Source of the DNA: Buddleja alternifolia
Taxonomy: Eukaryota > Streptophyta > Magnoliopsida > Lamiales > Scrophulariaceae
Assembly (NCBI GenBank): GCA_019426215.1
Contig: CM033394.1
Span: forward strand, 41,724,423 to 41,788,422
Direction of reading: 5' to 3'
Length of the DNA: 64,000 nt
Made by a program: the position numbers and the translations under genes. Shown here one piece after another: positions 36,300 to 49,498 of this stretch (position 1 is the stretch's first letter; each line of letters opens with the position of its first letter). The notes under the pieces were generated by a model. That model was given only the letters and a program-made list of their open reading frames with translations. It searched no databases and was not told the DNA's origin.

Positions 36300-39200
36300 T
36301 ATATATATATATTGAATTTCTCAATTATAGCAACTATTATTTAACTTTTTTCTATATTTTTATTAGTGATTTCCCAAGATGTCTATAAGACCGAAACTCC
36401 AATACTAATTCATCGAGATTTTATCAAATCAAGTGCTATTGCGGGACCTCTTCTAAGAATTTCTTTTACACACACAATATCATAAATACGATACACCTTA
36501 CTTGAGCTACTACAACCCCTCCACTTAGGCAACCTTTTTTAGCACATATTTCTTTTTCTTTTTTTAATTCAAGACAAAGGGGGATACTCTAAATATCTAG
36601 CCCGATAAATTTGAGTTGATAGTTATAATTTTGAACAATAAAGACTCTATTTAACTTCATAAAGAAGGGGAGAACCACAACTTATGACATCTTGAATTCG
36701 AACCCAAAACCTTTTACATAAAATGAGAAGTGGATACCACTAAACCAACAGGTCTTGGGTCCTGACACATATTTCTACATCTAGATGTAGTCCAATTAAA
36801 CAAGATCAACTCCATATAAATTTAAGTTGAAAATGGTAGAATCGTGGATTAGTACGCTAGTTAACACTAATCGCCACTTAGCCATGACCAAATATCCCAT
36901 TTGTTTAATTAAGCCACTAATCGCCGTTTCTCATGAAGAGGAACAGTTGACATGTGAAGCAATAACTGCGGTTCGAGTCAAATTCCTAATTAGTAGAGGC
37001 ATGCAAAATTATCAAACTTATTTATTACATTAATTAATTTGGTGTAATTTAGGCAAGAATTGGTGAAATTTACAGCTATGATGAGTAAGCATGAGTCGAT
37101 CTTTTATATGACGACGTTTCAAACAATTTGTGGAAAGTTCTTTTTTTTTTTTACTCTTCTTCTTTAAAAAACGAAAACTATTGCATTATTCATTGTTATG
37201 TCTTCCAAATCATACCCGCAGGAGACTCGAACCCATTTTTTTTCAGATCCTTCGAGAAAAAGAGGGTTGTAAATGAGTCGAATCGAACATGTTATTGTTC
37301 AATCTTGTTTGAATAATAATTGAGTTTCAAAATTTGTGTTTGAGCTTGATTTAATTTAATTGAACTGAGCTTAAACGAGGTTTAGTCGAGTTCGAGTACT
37401 TTAATATTTTTGCACATATTTTCTCATTTCTTTTATGAATCGAGTCGAGCTAGCTTCGACACATCTTCTATCAAGGGTGAAATTGTAAAATATTGATACT
37501 TATGGGTTGAAATTTTGTAATCCAACAGAGATATAAATGTAACTGTTTTTATTGATAGGAAAAGTTATAGTAATATCTCAAACTTTGAGGTGTTTTTCAT
37601 AATTAAGATATCATAAAGGGGGTGTTTCTATAATTTACCCTTAACATAATATCGAAGGACATTTGAATTTTGAAGGTAACAAGTTTAATGTCCCAATGAC
37701 TTGAAGGACAATTTTTTTCGGCAATTTTACTTTTGACAAAGGGGTATAATTAAGGAACATGGAGTACTTGCTTTGATGTCAATTTCTTACAATGAGAAAA
37801 AATTTGTACTTCCTAAAAGATTTTTCTCGGTTAGAAGTACATAATGTGCTTTTGACATTAACTTAGTAGATGGAGTAGCAACTAAAATAATTTAGGATGA
37901 AGTAAACTCTGCCCTCCTGAATTATTACCCTCGTACCAAATATCATTTTTAACTATAATAAAATTTACTTACTCTCTTCTACAACACGGAATTATGAATT
38001 ACCCTTAATCAATAACTTTTCTTTTATTTCAATATATTTCCTTGAACTATAACATATACATCAATTACCTCCTAAATTATTGAAACATCAATTACTCCTT
38101 TCATATTTTATGTTGAAGGACTATTATAAATTTAAATCATAATATTTTATGTAGTGGGTCATGTCAAGACCCTTGTTCATTAATTTTCTTTTGCATGAAA
38201 CAACTTTAACCTAGAAACATGACAACTTTAAAATCCAAGTTCATCCTGTCAACATCAAACAAACATCATATATTATTGCAAGGGATAATGGCGGACATCC
38301 CTCAATTATTGGGTGAAGCGCACTTTGCCCCTAATTTATTGAAATGTATACTTTGACCTCTCACTTATAATAAAATGTGCACTTCACCCCTGACTTCTTT
38401 ATTGATTTTTGAATATTCAAGAATATAAAACCTAATTGTTGTAGTGTTCTCTCTAATAATACATAAGTTACAAAAAATGAAGTGAAATCTCTATACTAGG
38501 CCGATTTTAGCTAGGATTGGGGAGTCTTGGATTGCTTCCAACTTGTTCTTGGATATTGGGGGATACGATAAGTCATATCCCTCTTTTTAGAATTTGGTAG
38601 TTTAGAATAAGATTTATCCAAATATTCTTTTATTTGAGCTTTCTCATAAGCATTTCCACGAGATTCCCTTTGGGCTTTCCTCTTAACATTCTCACAAGCA
38701 TATACTTGGGTTTTTCATGAGCTTTCCAGTCATAAGCCTTTCTCATTTATTCATCTTAACACAAGCCCACTCCATGTTAGCCCATTTGGGAAAAGTGAAA
38801 ATTATGACACATATCAGTATATATATTTAAGTTAATCCAATATATTAATATACATGTATGTTGTGAAACTATACATAAGAAGTTATGCATGGATTAGTTT
38901 AATTTGTGACAAGGCATTAATTGAATTTTGTCAAACATTAGTATATATAATGTGGTATTTCTAAATTAATTTAATGATAGCGCAAAAAGTATTGTCAATT
39001 ATTATTTTAATAAATTAACTTTGATATATGCAGTAAATTTTAACTAATGTATGTAAGAAAAAGGAATTTGTAAAAAATAAAAAGTGAGAAATAATGGCTT
39101 AAGGGTCATTGAGACAATTCTATATTATAAAAGGGGGTAAATGTATTTTCTTATAGTTTAGAGGAATATTTAATACGAGAGATATCATTCAACGGGGCAA

Positions 39201-40129
39201 AGTGTGGTTTACCCTATAAATTATAACAATGTAATTAAACACTTGAAAGTTGATACAATTAATTTATAACAATGTCATTAAACACTTGAAAGTTGATACA
39301 ATTAATTGAAGACCTTGGGGTGAACTATGAGAAAGTACTTGTACGGATCTCAAGTATAATATATCCACGAGCATCTTTTCTCAAATTCACTGGATGAAAA
39401 TATAATATTAGTGAGCAAAGAATAATGGATAGTGTTAAAGTTGTAACAATTATTGTTCTATTGTAATACAACAATTTCACAAACTTAATTGTCACTAATC
39501 GTTAATTATATATATAGATATTTTTGTTATTATTAAGTTATCACTATAATACATATCAATAATAACATTTTTAATCAATTATGGTGTTTTAAGTTGTTTT
39601 TAGTGGTAATTTATACACAATCTTTATTACAATTAAATTTTTTGAAATCATTATTGTGATAAAATATGAATTCTTGCCACTTAATCACTAATACTCTCCT
39701 TTTCTGTAGTGATTTCGCATGTTAAAAATAGATGATTATAGAATAAAATAACGTTGCCATCGTTGCGCTAAATTTTCATATATGAAAGAAAACTTTGGTG
39801 TTTTTTTAAAAACAATTTATGCGTAATTTTATACACATTATGTAAGGTGTGCAAAGAACAATACGCTAACAATACTATATATTGTTTTTTTTTTTTGGGG
39901 GGTAAGTAACCATACTACATTTTGTAACTAGTTAGGATTTTATGGAATATTGCATTATTGTGTAGTAATATTCTAAATTAGTGTGTACCATGTGCTATGC
40001 ACATATCTATTGAAAGAAAAATATAATAATAGTAGAATCGGATTATTTATATACTCAAGCTTTTAAAAAATGAAAAAAAGAGGTATAAATATAAACTCAT
40101 CCGAATTATACGCGATTTTATTGGGTCCA
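36300..40129. other. intergenic stretch right of the MULE
   Basis: No gene recognised. About 37320-37460 holds decayed TCGAGTCGAGC-type sequence. About 37480-37640 matches the right half of the DUF789-intron foldback family. About 38280-39225 contains GGGATAATGGCGGACATCCC and an inverse-looking GGGGCAAAGTGTGGTTTACC, probably the ends of one old element. A 42-bp tandem duplication lies at 39222-39306. CACTACAGAAAAGGAG occurs in complement at about 39701-39716, a CACTA-like end without a found partner. Confidence 0.45.
39222..39306. repeat. two tandem units of about 43 bp
   Basis: TTATAACAATGTNATTAAAC...AGTTGATACAATTAA occurs twice back to back with one base difference. Confidence 0.85.
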
Positions 40130-40700
40130 TGAACCAAGGTGTGACGGTTCGGGTGATGTGGGATGGTTTATTGATGGGTCTGCAGTGATATACCATAATA
40201 CGGTCCAAGCCCATAAACACTTATATAGGGTCAAGGATCCGCGCAAAGGTCAAGGATCAACGCTACGACCCGACCCCACGGACTGAGTCATCTACCATTC
40301 AATGATGCCACTTGTCATCATCTTACAAATGGGCACCAACCATTCTGACAGGGTGTGTGTGCTATAAATACCCCGTTATAACATTTATTGGGGGCTGAAA
40401 TCTCTAGAATATTCTCTTTAGTTTTAACCTTGTTTCTCCCTTAGTAACGAGTCTATAGACTGAGAAGTACGTTCCTATAGACATATAAATTTGGAACTAG
40501 AATCGTCTATCGAGTACGACCCTGACTACATACATTACTATAAAACTATGTTGACTTGATCCTGATTAGGTACATAGGTAACTCAGTCATTATTGAGTGC
40601 AGTCTATAATCAACATCACCATACTCGTAACACGGTTCGAGTCCTTCCAGATTGACGAGGTTCAAGTCCCTCGGATTTGAGTTAGATCATGCATAACTAA
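40130..40700 (+). other. possible LTR or retroelement promoter remnant
   Basis: A locally GC-richer stretch begins near TGTGACGGTTCGGGTGATG, includes a direct repeat GGTCAAGGATC (40229, 40247) and a good TATA-type CTATAAATACCCCG at 40371, followed by ACGAGTCTATAGACTGAG. This resembles a U3/R promoter region of a plant LTR retrotransposon. No coding region, primer-binding site or second LTR was found, so this is only a suggestion. Confidence 0.25.
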
Positions 40701-43700
40701 TCTAAGGAAGAAAAGAATAATAATGAAATGGTGTCTTAATTAGGGTTTTGGATGCAACAACGTAACATCAACACAAAGAACAAACCAACTTTAATCAAAC
40801 TGGAAAAATAGCATATTCACAAGCATGATTCTATGTCTAAAGGAGAGGTCTAAAACTTAGAGGAATGTGACTTTTTGTCAATTTTCTTTTCTATTTATGA
40901 GGGTGATAGCCTCATTGTAATTGTTCTATCTCTTTTTGTTTTTTTGAGTGTTACATCACAATTACCTATTATCAAATTATAAAAAATTGGTAACATATGA
41001 ATGGTTGATTCCACGATGGATTGAGTTCAATGAAGTCGATTCACTATATATAGTTGGATTAGGGTAGTTGAGGTATTTTTTATCAACATATTTTTGCATT
41101 TAACAATGTATGATGAACTGACTCCGTTGAACCAAATCCATCATAAAATATCCCAAAATAGACGAGGTCTAGAGATGATCTAGAGCTAAAGGGCCGGGAA
41201 CTTTTGTAGAGGAATCATATCATGTCAATTGGAACTCTTTAAATATTAAATTTTGAGTATGTTGAAATCGAATAATTTATATCGTGATAAAAAATTTAGG
41301 GCCAATTTTAGGAGTTTTGTGACTTCAAGTTTTAGAATAATTGTAATTATTTATATGGTGTGATCCACATAATTATACACAAATAATTATGATTATGTTA
41401 AAATTTGGAGTACTCGAACTCCTTAAAAATCAATGGATATTTTATGCGACTTATTAAAGTGCATATCGTCACCTTGATGTCCTTCTTTTATAATTATTTA
41501 TTTCAATTTAGAGATTTATCGTAATCATCTTGTGCCAATGAAATACAACTCTAGTGGAGCTTCAAAAACATGCGATATATGAGGTCCTAATCTCCAAAAG
41601 TATTGGTCAAAACTAAGCTATTTTTATAGCGGTTGATTATTTACAGTAGTTAAAGATGAAAATTAGTTATTTGAAAGTTGATATTTCTATTGTACCGACG
41701 TATGCGAACATTTCACTTTGGAAAAGGTAAATTTTATGTTAGATTATATTCAAAGTGTTAAAGAAGTGTTTGTGTGGCTGTGTCAAATTCCTAGAAGAAG
41801 ATATTTCAATATTGTACAAAATGTATGCCTCGTGGAGATTAAATTATTTCACGGACGACAATGCTAGAAAATCATTCCCTTTTTCTTATTTCCTTAAGTT
41901 ATGTTGCCAATTCAGGTTTTATTATATATACTTGAACATAAATTAATGAAATAATAAAACAACAATTTTAAGTAAATATTTTATAGTAGCAAAAAGTTAA
42001 TAACGAATTCTTATAAGGATGAACAATTGTATACTTAGGCCTCTTTTAGTTGGGGTTTATAGAGGTTATATATTATCTCTAATTTTCAATTTGGTTCAAC
42101 AAAGTCGGTTTATGATTCACAATAAGCTCGGTTGTTTATCACACTCATTCTTAGATGAAATGGTATTCACTATCACAAGATTATATCCAAACCTCTTTAA
42201 AAGTGATGATCACTATTTTATCCCCATTAGAAGAAAAAAAATCTCGATCCATAACCTAGTTTTTAACCCATTTTCAACAGAGATCTTCATGCTTGAGAGA
42301 GTAGAGAGGCGCCGCTGCTTGAACTTACCATGTGAAGATACATATAAACAGAAGTGAATATTACTTTAAGCTAAGTCAATTTCTTTCTAAACTAAGCAAT
42401 TGAAGAATAAAAACTCGAATAATATTGTATTTTCTAGGTTTGTGAATTGAGAAGATGATGTTAGTTGCTTGATTTTTTCGCATTTTTCTTGCTTTATAAA
42501 TGTTGTATAGCTAAATTATTAATTGTCCTACGTTTTTTTTCCTATTAGACATAAATAAAATTTTCAATGGTTTTGGTAATCTTAAAAAAAGAAAGAAAAG
42601 TAGGGTATTTTTGTGTTTCTCCGTGAATTCACCTTTTTACATAAAGCCAACCAAACAACTTACGAGCAAAAATTCTTAGGATATCATGTTAATTTATTAT
42701 CGCAACCAAATTACTTTTTACCAGTGTATCCTTCCATTTCTGCCATACGTATTAAGTATAATTTTATCACGTTCAGTCCTATACAAGAAATCAAACAATG
42801 CCTTACATTTTCCTGCCATTTTTTTTTTTGATAAGAACATTTTTATGCGATTTTTTTATTTTATGACCTCGTTCCCTTTGCATGGGAGGGCCACTGACAG
42901 GGCCATGGGCTTTAGTACTAAAAGGCCCAGGGACGTAAGCCCATTACTTAAGTTACATATTTTTAATCGAGCCTACAAAAATAAATGGCTATTTAATATA
43001 TAAAAGTCCGGCCATATATTAAAAAGAAAAAAGAGAAAAAGAAATTGTATGAGTCTACATAATAATAGGACTAGGGGCTCTTACGAGTTGACTAAAGCTC
43101 AAATAATGTTGGGCCGTATGATAACAAGTTCAAACTCAAGTAAGTAATGTATTTTGCTTATGCTCAACTCACCCATAATATTATATTTTTCATGAAAAAG
43201 AAAAGTACTCGATAAGATACACGAGAGTGGGAGTAAGGATGGTAACGGGGCGAACCCACCCCACATAATTTTCTGTGGAATCGGAATCGGATTCCAAAGA
43301 CCCGCGTCCTGCTAGGAACCGAAATCGGAACCGCCAAGTTGGAACCGGTGGAGTTGCAAGACCCGCTTTTTAACAAATATATTAGTGAATTGACCACCAT
43401 AATTAATTTTTAATTCCCAAATTAATATTAAAATGTCTGGATAGAGGTGGCAATTTCATAATTCAAATTTTTTGACTTTCCATAATTCATTATAATAATG
43501 CTTACAACTTAATTGTTTAATAGATTGAATTCGAAAAACTTCGGATTAATTCAAATAATATTGCGTACCCAAATTTTGGTACTCAGAAAAACAAAACAAC
43601 AAATAGAGGCAAATTTCGCGTCTGCTGGTAGATAGAGAGAATGTACTTTGCATTGTACAAGGGCAAATTTTATATAAACGAAAATAAATTTGCTTATGTT

Positions 43701-44403
43701 CCTATTTAATTCAAATAAACTAACAAAGATCGATTCAATTATATTGGGATAATTGCATATTGTACTCTTGAGAAATACGAAACCTGCACACATTCCCCCT
43801 GTATTAAAAAAATAATCTGAAATACCCCTATATTTTTCCAAAGCGAACCTTGGCTCAATATCATCCCTACGGGAGTTATCTTTCATAATTTACAAGATCA
43901 AAGTTTAAGTTCTTATATACATATTAAATATTTAAATTTAAACTCAGACAACATGAATTCTAAGAAACATTTTGATTGAAAAATCAAATCATGTAAACAA
44001 TAGCAAGGGTTATCAAAATTTTGAGTCTTCTAAACATAAAGAAGATGCCATAAAAACATTAAAATGCTTCCAAAATCTCTTAGAAAAAACACTGTGCATG
44101 CATTTCATTTACTTAGTAAGCTTTAGAAAGACAATATAGATCTTATATTTCTTAAATTGCTTCATTAGGTAGCTTTTTCTTAATTCATTGTGATGAGACA
44201 TCATAGAAACTTCTTTAAAAGCATTTCGTGCCGTATGGTGTAAACGGTCTAAAAATTCTCAAGTTGATACTCGAGAAAAAAGGCAATTTTATTAGGTCAA
44301 AACTAAATATTAGGGGGGAAAAACAACCTTTTTTACTGTTCAAAAGAATACTTTTATTTATTAGCATTTCCCTTTCTAGAGTCTATATAATAATATATAT
44401 ATA
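40701..44403. other. intergenic stretch, no gene recognised
   Basis: AT-rich, with uninformative short frames (for example 41755-41946 and 42019-42357). About 43225-43380 iterates GGAATCGGAATCGG/GGAACCG words, and 43745-43890 resembles the DUF789-intron foldback family. Nothing else is supported. Confidence 0.4.
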
Positions 44404-44664
44404 TAAGAAAATTGAAAATTGCAGAAGTAGGATGAGAAATAGTTGGTCACAAGGAGGAACGAAATTATGAAGCGAAGACCTATTATTTTAGGCTGAGTTT
44501 GTTTTTGTTCTCAAACAAATTTTGGTCAAAATTGGTCAAAAATTTTGGCAAAACTTGTTTGCTTTATGTTTTTTGATCAAAAAAGACTTTTTTGGTCAAA
44601 GAATTCGTCAGCTATTGTTTTCCTATTTGTGTCTACTTTAGGGTGTTTACTAATTACATCAACT

Positions 44665-44695
<31 letters not shown>

Positions 44696-45031
44696 CGCCA
44701 TAATATTCAATCATTTAAAAATTGTATTATATTATATTTTTCATTCATTAACTAATTATAAACAGAATTTTTCAGACAAAAACTTGCATGATTTGACTGC
44801 TACAGTAACTTTTGTCTCTTCTAAAAATAAAATCAAACACATTTTCATCAAAATATACAACTCTCAATAAACTTTTTCACCAAAACTTTCAAAAAAAAAA
44901 AAAAAACCCAAAATAGACCCAAACACAGCCTTAGTGTTTGAAATTTTGGAGTTGAATTGCACTTTTTCTATGTTCTGGGTTTATCACCGTCTTATATGGG
45001 CCATGTGTTAAAACTTTCAAGTTTCAATTTT

Positions 45032-45071
<40 letters not shown>

Positions 45072-45255
45072 AAGAAAATTGAAAATTACAGAAGTAGGAT
45101 GAGAAATAATTGGTCACAAGGAGGAACGAAATTATGAAGCGAAGACCTACTATTTTTGTGTTTGAAATTTGGGAGTTGAATTGCACTTTTTCTAGGTTTT
45201 GGGTGTATCACCGTCTTATGTGGACCATGTGTTAAAACTTTCAAGTTTCAACTTG
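44404..45255. repeat. tandem segmental duplication, one copy split by a MITE
   Basis: Block A (AAGAAAATTGAAAATT...GAAGCGAAGACCTA) lies at 44405-44490 and 45068-45150. Block B (GTGTTTGAAATTT...AAAACTTTCAAGTTTCAA) lies at 44934-45030 and about 45159-45252. Copy 2 is contiguous A-B; copy 1 is A-[440 bp insert]-B. An (AT)n run separates the copies at 45034-45065. The copies differ at only a few positions, so the duplication is fairly recent. Confidence 0.85.
44491..44930. mobile_element. Tourist-like MITE inserted in the duplicated segment
   Basis: Starts GGCTGAGTTTG and ends CAAACACAGCC (complement GGCTGTGTTTG). TTA flanks both sides (44488-44490 and 44931-44933). The body contains an (AT)n tract (44669-44694). 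The second copy of the surrounding duplication lacks the insert and shows the pre-insertion site, which supports the boundaries independently of the TIRs. Confidence 0.85.
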
Positions 45256-46750
45256 GCCTCTTATTGTTTTTTCTTTTCTTGCCAAAAAAAGAAAAAGAAA
45301 TAGAGTGCCAGTATGTTGCGTATTGACTAGGGTTTAAGTGGACACAAATGGTTACCATTCACACATGGTTGAAATAAATAAATAGTTTATATAATTGCGG
45401 GAAAAAAATTAAGGATAATCGTATGCCGAGGGTCTATCTGTGATGACTTCGGGACTCGTTAGTCACAAGAATAACTCGCATTTTAACAGTTGGATTCTCT
45501 CAGTTGGAGTTGCCTATAGAGAGGGTAGTCTTAGATCATAAGTTTTGAGATTGATTTGATTTATTCTAACACCATATTTGATCATTAATTTCCAAGTAGG
45601 ATAGGACAAGACAATCAGTGAGTTCGAGACAGTTTCAAACTTGACTTGAAATTTTTTAAAGTTAAAGATTAGGGCTTGAATTTAGATGAAAATCGAGTGT
45701 GACCGAATATAAGTTTAGCTTAAATTGACGTTAGGCTTGGATAAATAAAATATATTAGTCATTGTAGCACACTTGAAGCATGAGCTTAATAATATAAATA
45801 CTATAAATAAAAATATTTATTTACTATTTTTTGATATAAACTTTTTTTAATATCACATATGTTACTTGAAATATGTAAACCCAATCTTAATTTATGTCAA
45901 TTGTTGTAAATTGTTAGAAATTAGTACAAAAGAAAGATAGACAATTAGAGAGAAAGGAAGAAAAAAATTTCGTAGAGGAAAAATGAGAGAGAAAAACATA
46001 AGTAGTTTTGCTATACCAAAAAATTGTCTTTCTAACATTTGGTGCTCTTCAATTATGAATAGTATAGATTATTTTTATATAATATAAGAATAATATCCTA
46101 CTATGTATCAAATATACAAATACCACTCATAATTCATAAACCAATATTCATAATTTCAATGATAATTTGAACAATATTTCAAGCTGGCTTGGTCAAGACT
46201 CAAAACTCGTAGTTACTTGAAGCCAAGCACAAGCTTAAACTCATACATATTTGAAGCTACGCCGCAAGCTTTCAATACAAACACTCATCTAGCATCATAT
46301 AGAGTTTTTGGGACTCAAATTTTCGATCATTTATGTTATGGACCCATGTAAAATTTCACCATATATGATTCTGATAATATAGGAATTTGGTGTCCGAGCT
46401 CCAAAAATTGTTGCTATGCTCTAAGCATGTTTTCAATTTCTGTTCTTTGTACTAATTTATATATTTATTAGTTGTAGTCTCGTGTCAAGGCGTGATGCTG
46501 ATTTTATAAAGGAAAATAACAATATAGATCTATAGTTACATATTTACTTTTCGTAGTCTTCACAGATGAAAGAATTAATTTGAATTTTGATGTCCATTAT
46601 CTGAAAAAATTTATGTGCGAATTTGTTATAATCAAGCTTAAATAAGATTATAATAATAATAATAATAATACATTAATTAAATTTTTAATTATTTAATTCT
46701 GAATTTTAGACTTTTAACTGTTTAAATAGAGACGTATAATGTTGATGAAG
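45256..46750. other. intergenic stretch, no gene recognised
   Basis: AT-rich with decayed TCGAGC/AAGCTTGA-type repeat words at about 45600-45740 and 46180-46270, and an (AAT)n tract at 46648-46670. No coding region. Confidence 0.4.
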
Positions 46751-46935
46751 CATAGTTCTATTGGTGAACCTAAGGTCCCAAAATATTAGAAATGTTGCGT
46801 TCGACTCCCACCGAAAGCGTATGAGTTATTTTTTATTTTCATATTAATTATTAGATGATTGTAATAAGTGTTGGTTGGTTCTAATTTAAGATATACATAA
46901 CATTTATCATGGAATCTATTTATTAAAAAAAAAGA
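46751..46935 (+). mobile_element. degenerate SINE-like sequence
   Basis: TAGTTCTATTGGTGAACC (box A-like) is followed about 45 bases later by GTTCGACTCCC (box B). A T-rich body with a TTGTAATAAGTGTT stretch and an A9 tail ends near 46935. The arrangement parallels the SINE at 24644, but the boxes are eroded and no duplication was identified. Confidence 0.5.
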
Positions 46936-47644
46936 AAGGTGGATAATTATAACTATTTAAATTCAATAAATGTAAAGTATATAGTCCAATTATTTATATA
47001 GCAAAATCAAGTTTAGCGATGATACACAATCATGAGAGTTATTTGGTCGACCTCTATTTTCGGTCGATCATTCTATAAAGTATGTTAATTTAACATAGAC
47101 GATGGTGCTTAATTTTGCTAGTCATCATACCAAGAGGAGTAATTAATAATGACTCATTGAAAAGGTTTTCCTTTTTTTATTTACAACATTAAGAACAATA
47201 CAATTGAGAGTGTGTCTAATAATGTAATAAAAAATAGTTGAAGCACCAAATATCAAGATTTTTCAAAAAAATAAATCTTAATAACTAACAAACGAGTTTA
47301 GGAAAATTCTTGTGCAACTTTTATTCAAGGAGAGACGAAACTCTCATTCGAAGAGAAAAAACAAATTCTCATACGAGAGAGAAAATAAAATATCTAAAAT
47401 GCTATATAAAAACTTATGTATCACCCATCTTTATCTCGCAGATCTGTCTCTGTCTCGTTAGATCCATATCCGTCTCGTCGGATTTGAAGATGTAATGTAC
47501 AATTTGAAGAAGAGTATTACAATCCAACCCGCCAACGATGGTGGTAGTAATAGTGGTGAAATAAACGACTGTTTCACCAAACCATCATCGGTGGAAGAAA
47601 ATAGAAGAAAAAAGAATGCTAGAGTTTAGAGAAAGAGGCGACAA
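46936..47644. other. intergenic stretch
   Basis: No gene recognised. 47440-47480 iterates TCTCGTTAGATC / TCTCGTCGGAT words; otherwise AT-rich. Confidence 0.4.
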
Positions 47645-47899
47645 TGGGTGTGGCCTAGCGGTCACATGGCTTTCGGACGTGAGAACCCACCCGAGTTCGA
47701 AACTCAGGTGATGCTTGGTTTGGGGAGTTTACTCCTCCGTCCTGCCGTAGGGGCCCCTGCGCTTTGCAAGCCCGTTGCCTATGGGAAACTTAGGTCGGAT
47801 TACCTTCATACGTGGTTTGTGGGCTATTGCGTATGGACAAATTTGCTCTTTTGGGTGACTGATGGAGATTTATCCTGTGATTTCAAAAAAAAACAAAAC
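47645..47899 (+). mobile_element. SINE, family shared with 57947-58202
   Basis: The head GTGGCCTAGCGGTCACATGG (box A region) and CGAGTTCGAAACTC (box B) resemble a tRNA-derived pol III promoter. The body contains CGGATTACCTTCATACG and GGCTATTGCGTATGGAC, and the tail is A-rich. GAGGCGACAA (47635-47644) and GAGGCGGCAA (47900-47909) flank it as a 10-bp duplication with one mismatch. The 164-codon frame starting at 47648 is a chance reading through this SINE and its flank. Confidence 0.8.
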
Positions 47900-48852
47900 G
47901 AGGCGGCAACGAACGAGGAGGATAAAATTCACTTGTTGAAACTCAAATTGCCATTGAAAAAGTTTTCCAATTTGAGAAAAAGTGGGATAAAATTGACATC
48001 AACTAACAAAGTGGAACTTGCAAAGTGGAGAAACCACTTAGATATCCCATACAAATCATTGTATGAGGTGCCGCCACTTTGGCATTGTCCATTTTTGCCA
48101 CGTCTAACCAAAGCCTTTTCTCTTTTAATTATTCTTTTCTAAAAATCTCCCATGGATAGGTGTCATTTAATTTTTCATTATTTCTTCTTTTAGTTTTTGC
48201 TTTTAATGAAGTGATTAATTGGAGTGTGACATTCCAATGGACAATTTAATTTTCGTTTGGTGCTAAAATTGACATTTCAATAAATAGTTAGTTAACACAT
48301 TCATACTGTCGGCTTGAAATCGATGACCTTGAAAAACTATTTTATATGCATCTTTAGCATTTAATTTGTAGTTAGAGCTGAAAAATGAATTAGCTTATTG
48401 AGTAGTTTGAGATCAATTTTAAAGGCTTATTTGAGTATGGTTCTAATGTAATAAACCAAATTTTGACATATTCTTTTGGTTCGATAATATTTTATTTTGA
48501 GATTGACTCTATTATTTAAGGAAAGATTGAATATGTATAAAAAGATCAAACTACTCGAGTTCATCTTAATTAAAATTAATTCAATCTTGACTTAAAAAAT
48601 AATAAAACTAAGAGAAACAAAATTTTCAATGTTGATAAAAAATCCAAGCTTGAGTGACAATTTCGCAGACACAATTTTGATTCGTTTGAAGCCCTACTCC
48701 TAGTCTTGTTGAAATGAAAAAAAATAAAATCGTAAGATTAAATTTTTGACAGAATTTAAATAACCATCTATGACATATATAATTTATTTTTTGTCCTAAA
48801 CTCTATGATGTGACTACTAACTGCAACGATAAATTTTCAAGTGTATTCCCAA
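47900..48852. other. intergenic stretch
   Basis: No gene recognised; decayed TCGAGC-type words at about 48360-48680. Confidence 0.4.
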
Positions 48853-49498
48853 GGGCAACTCCAATGGACGGCAAAATTGTGTTTTAACCCCACTTTTTAT
48901 CTTTTGTTTTTTTGGTTTTATTTTTATTTCAATTTAGTATTCTAATTTTGTATAATTACAATTAGGTTCTATATAACAAGGTATCTAAACTTTAAAAAAG
49001 TTACAATTAGGTCCTATGTTTGTGTTGTATTAATGTTAATTAATCAATATAATGTTAATTGTGTTGTATTAATGTTAATTAATCAATATAATATTTGTTT
49101 TGTATGTCTCCTTTATCAAATTTTATTTTATATAATATATAAATTGTAAACCCGACCTTTATATATTGTGTAAATTTTTAATTTAATTTACAAAATATCA
49201 AAATAGATTTAAATTAAATTTTAATTATTTATTATTATTAAATAACGGAAATATAATAAATTGTAATATTATAAAACAACACGATATATTTACTTGGATG
49301 AATACGTATCAAAAAACTTAAAATTGGGTGTTATTTGTAAAATATGAGAAATAATATAAATGAGGTGTAAAAAAAAATATTCCAGAGAAAATACTTTTTG
49401 TGTGAAAAATGGTGCAGTACATTAAAGTACTATTACTGTAGCTGCACAAAAATGATGCAAAAGTTCCACCATTTTTGTGTTACACATTGGAGATGCCC
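48853..49498. mobile_element. MITE-like element with GGGCATCTCCAAT ends
   Basis: GGGCAACTCCAATGG at the left pairs with GGGCATCTCCAATG (complement of the right end). CAA and TAA lie directly outside, close to a 3-bp duplication. The body is AT-rich and includes a 41-bp tandem duplication at 49022-49092 (TGTGTTGTATTAATGTTAAT...). Superfamily is not certain; 3-bp flanks would suit PIF/Harbinger. Confidence 0.6.

Noticed and set aside
42019..42357. 112-codon frame
   Set aside because: Composition is AT-driven, no domain or splice context, no family resemblance.
47648..48142. 164-codon open frame
   Set aside because: The first half is the SINE at 47645-47899 read through; the rest is unrelated AT-rich sequence. 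No family resemblance.
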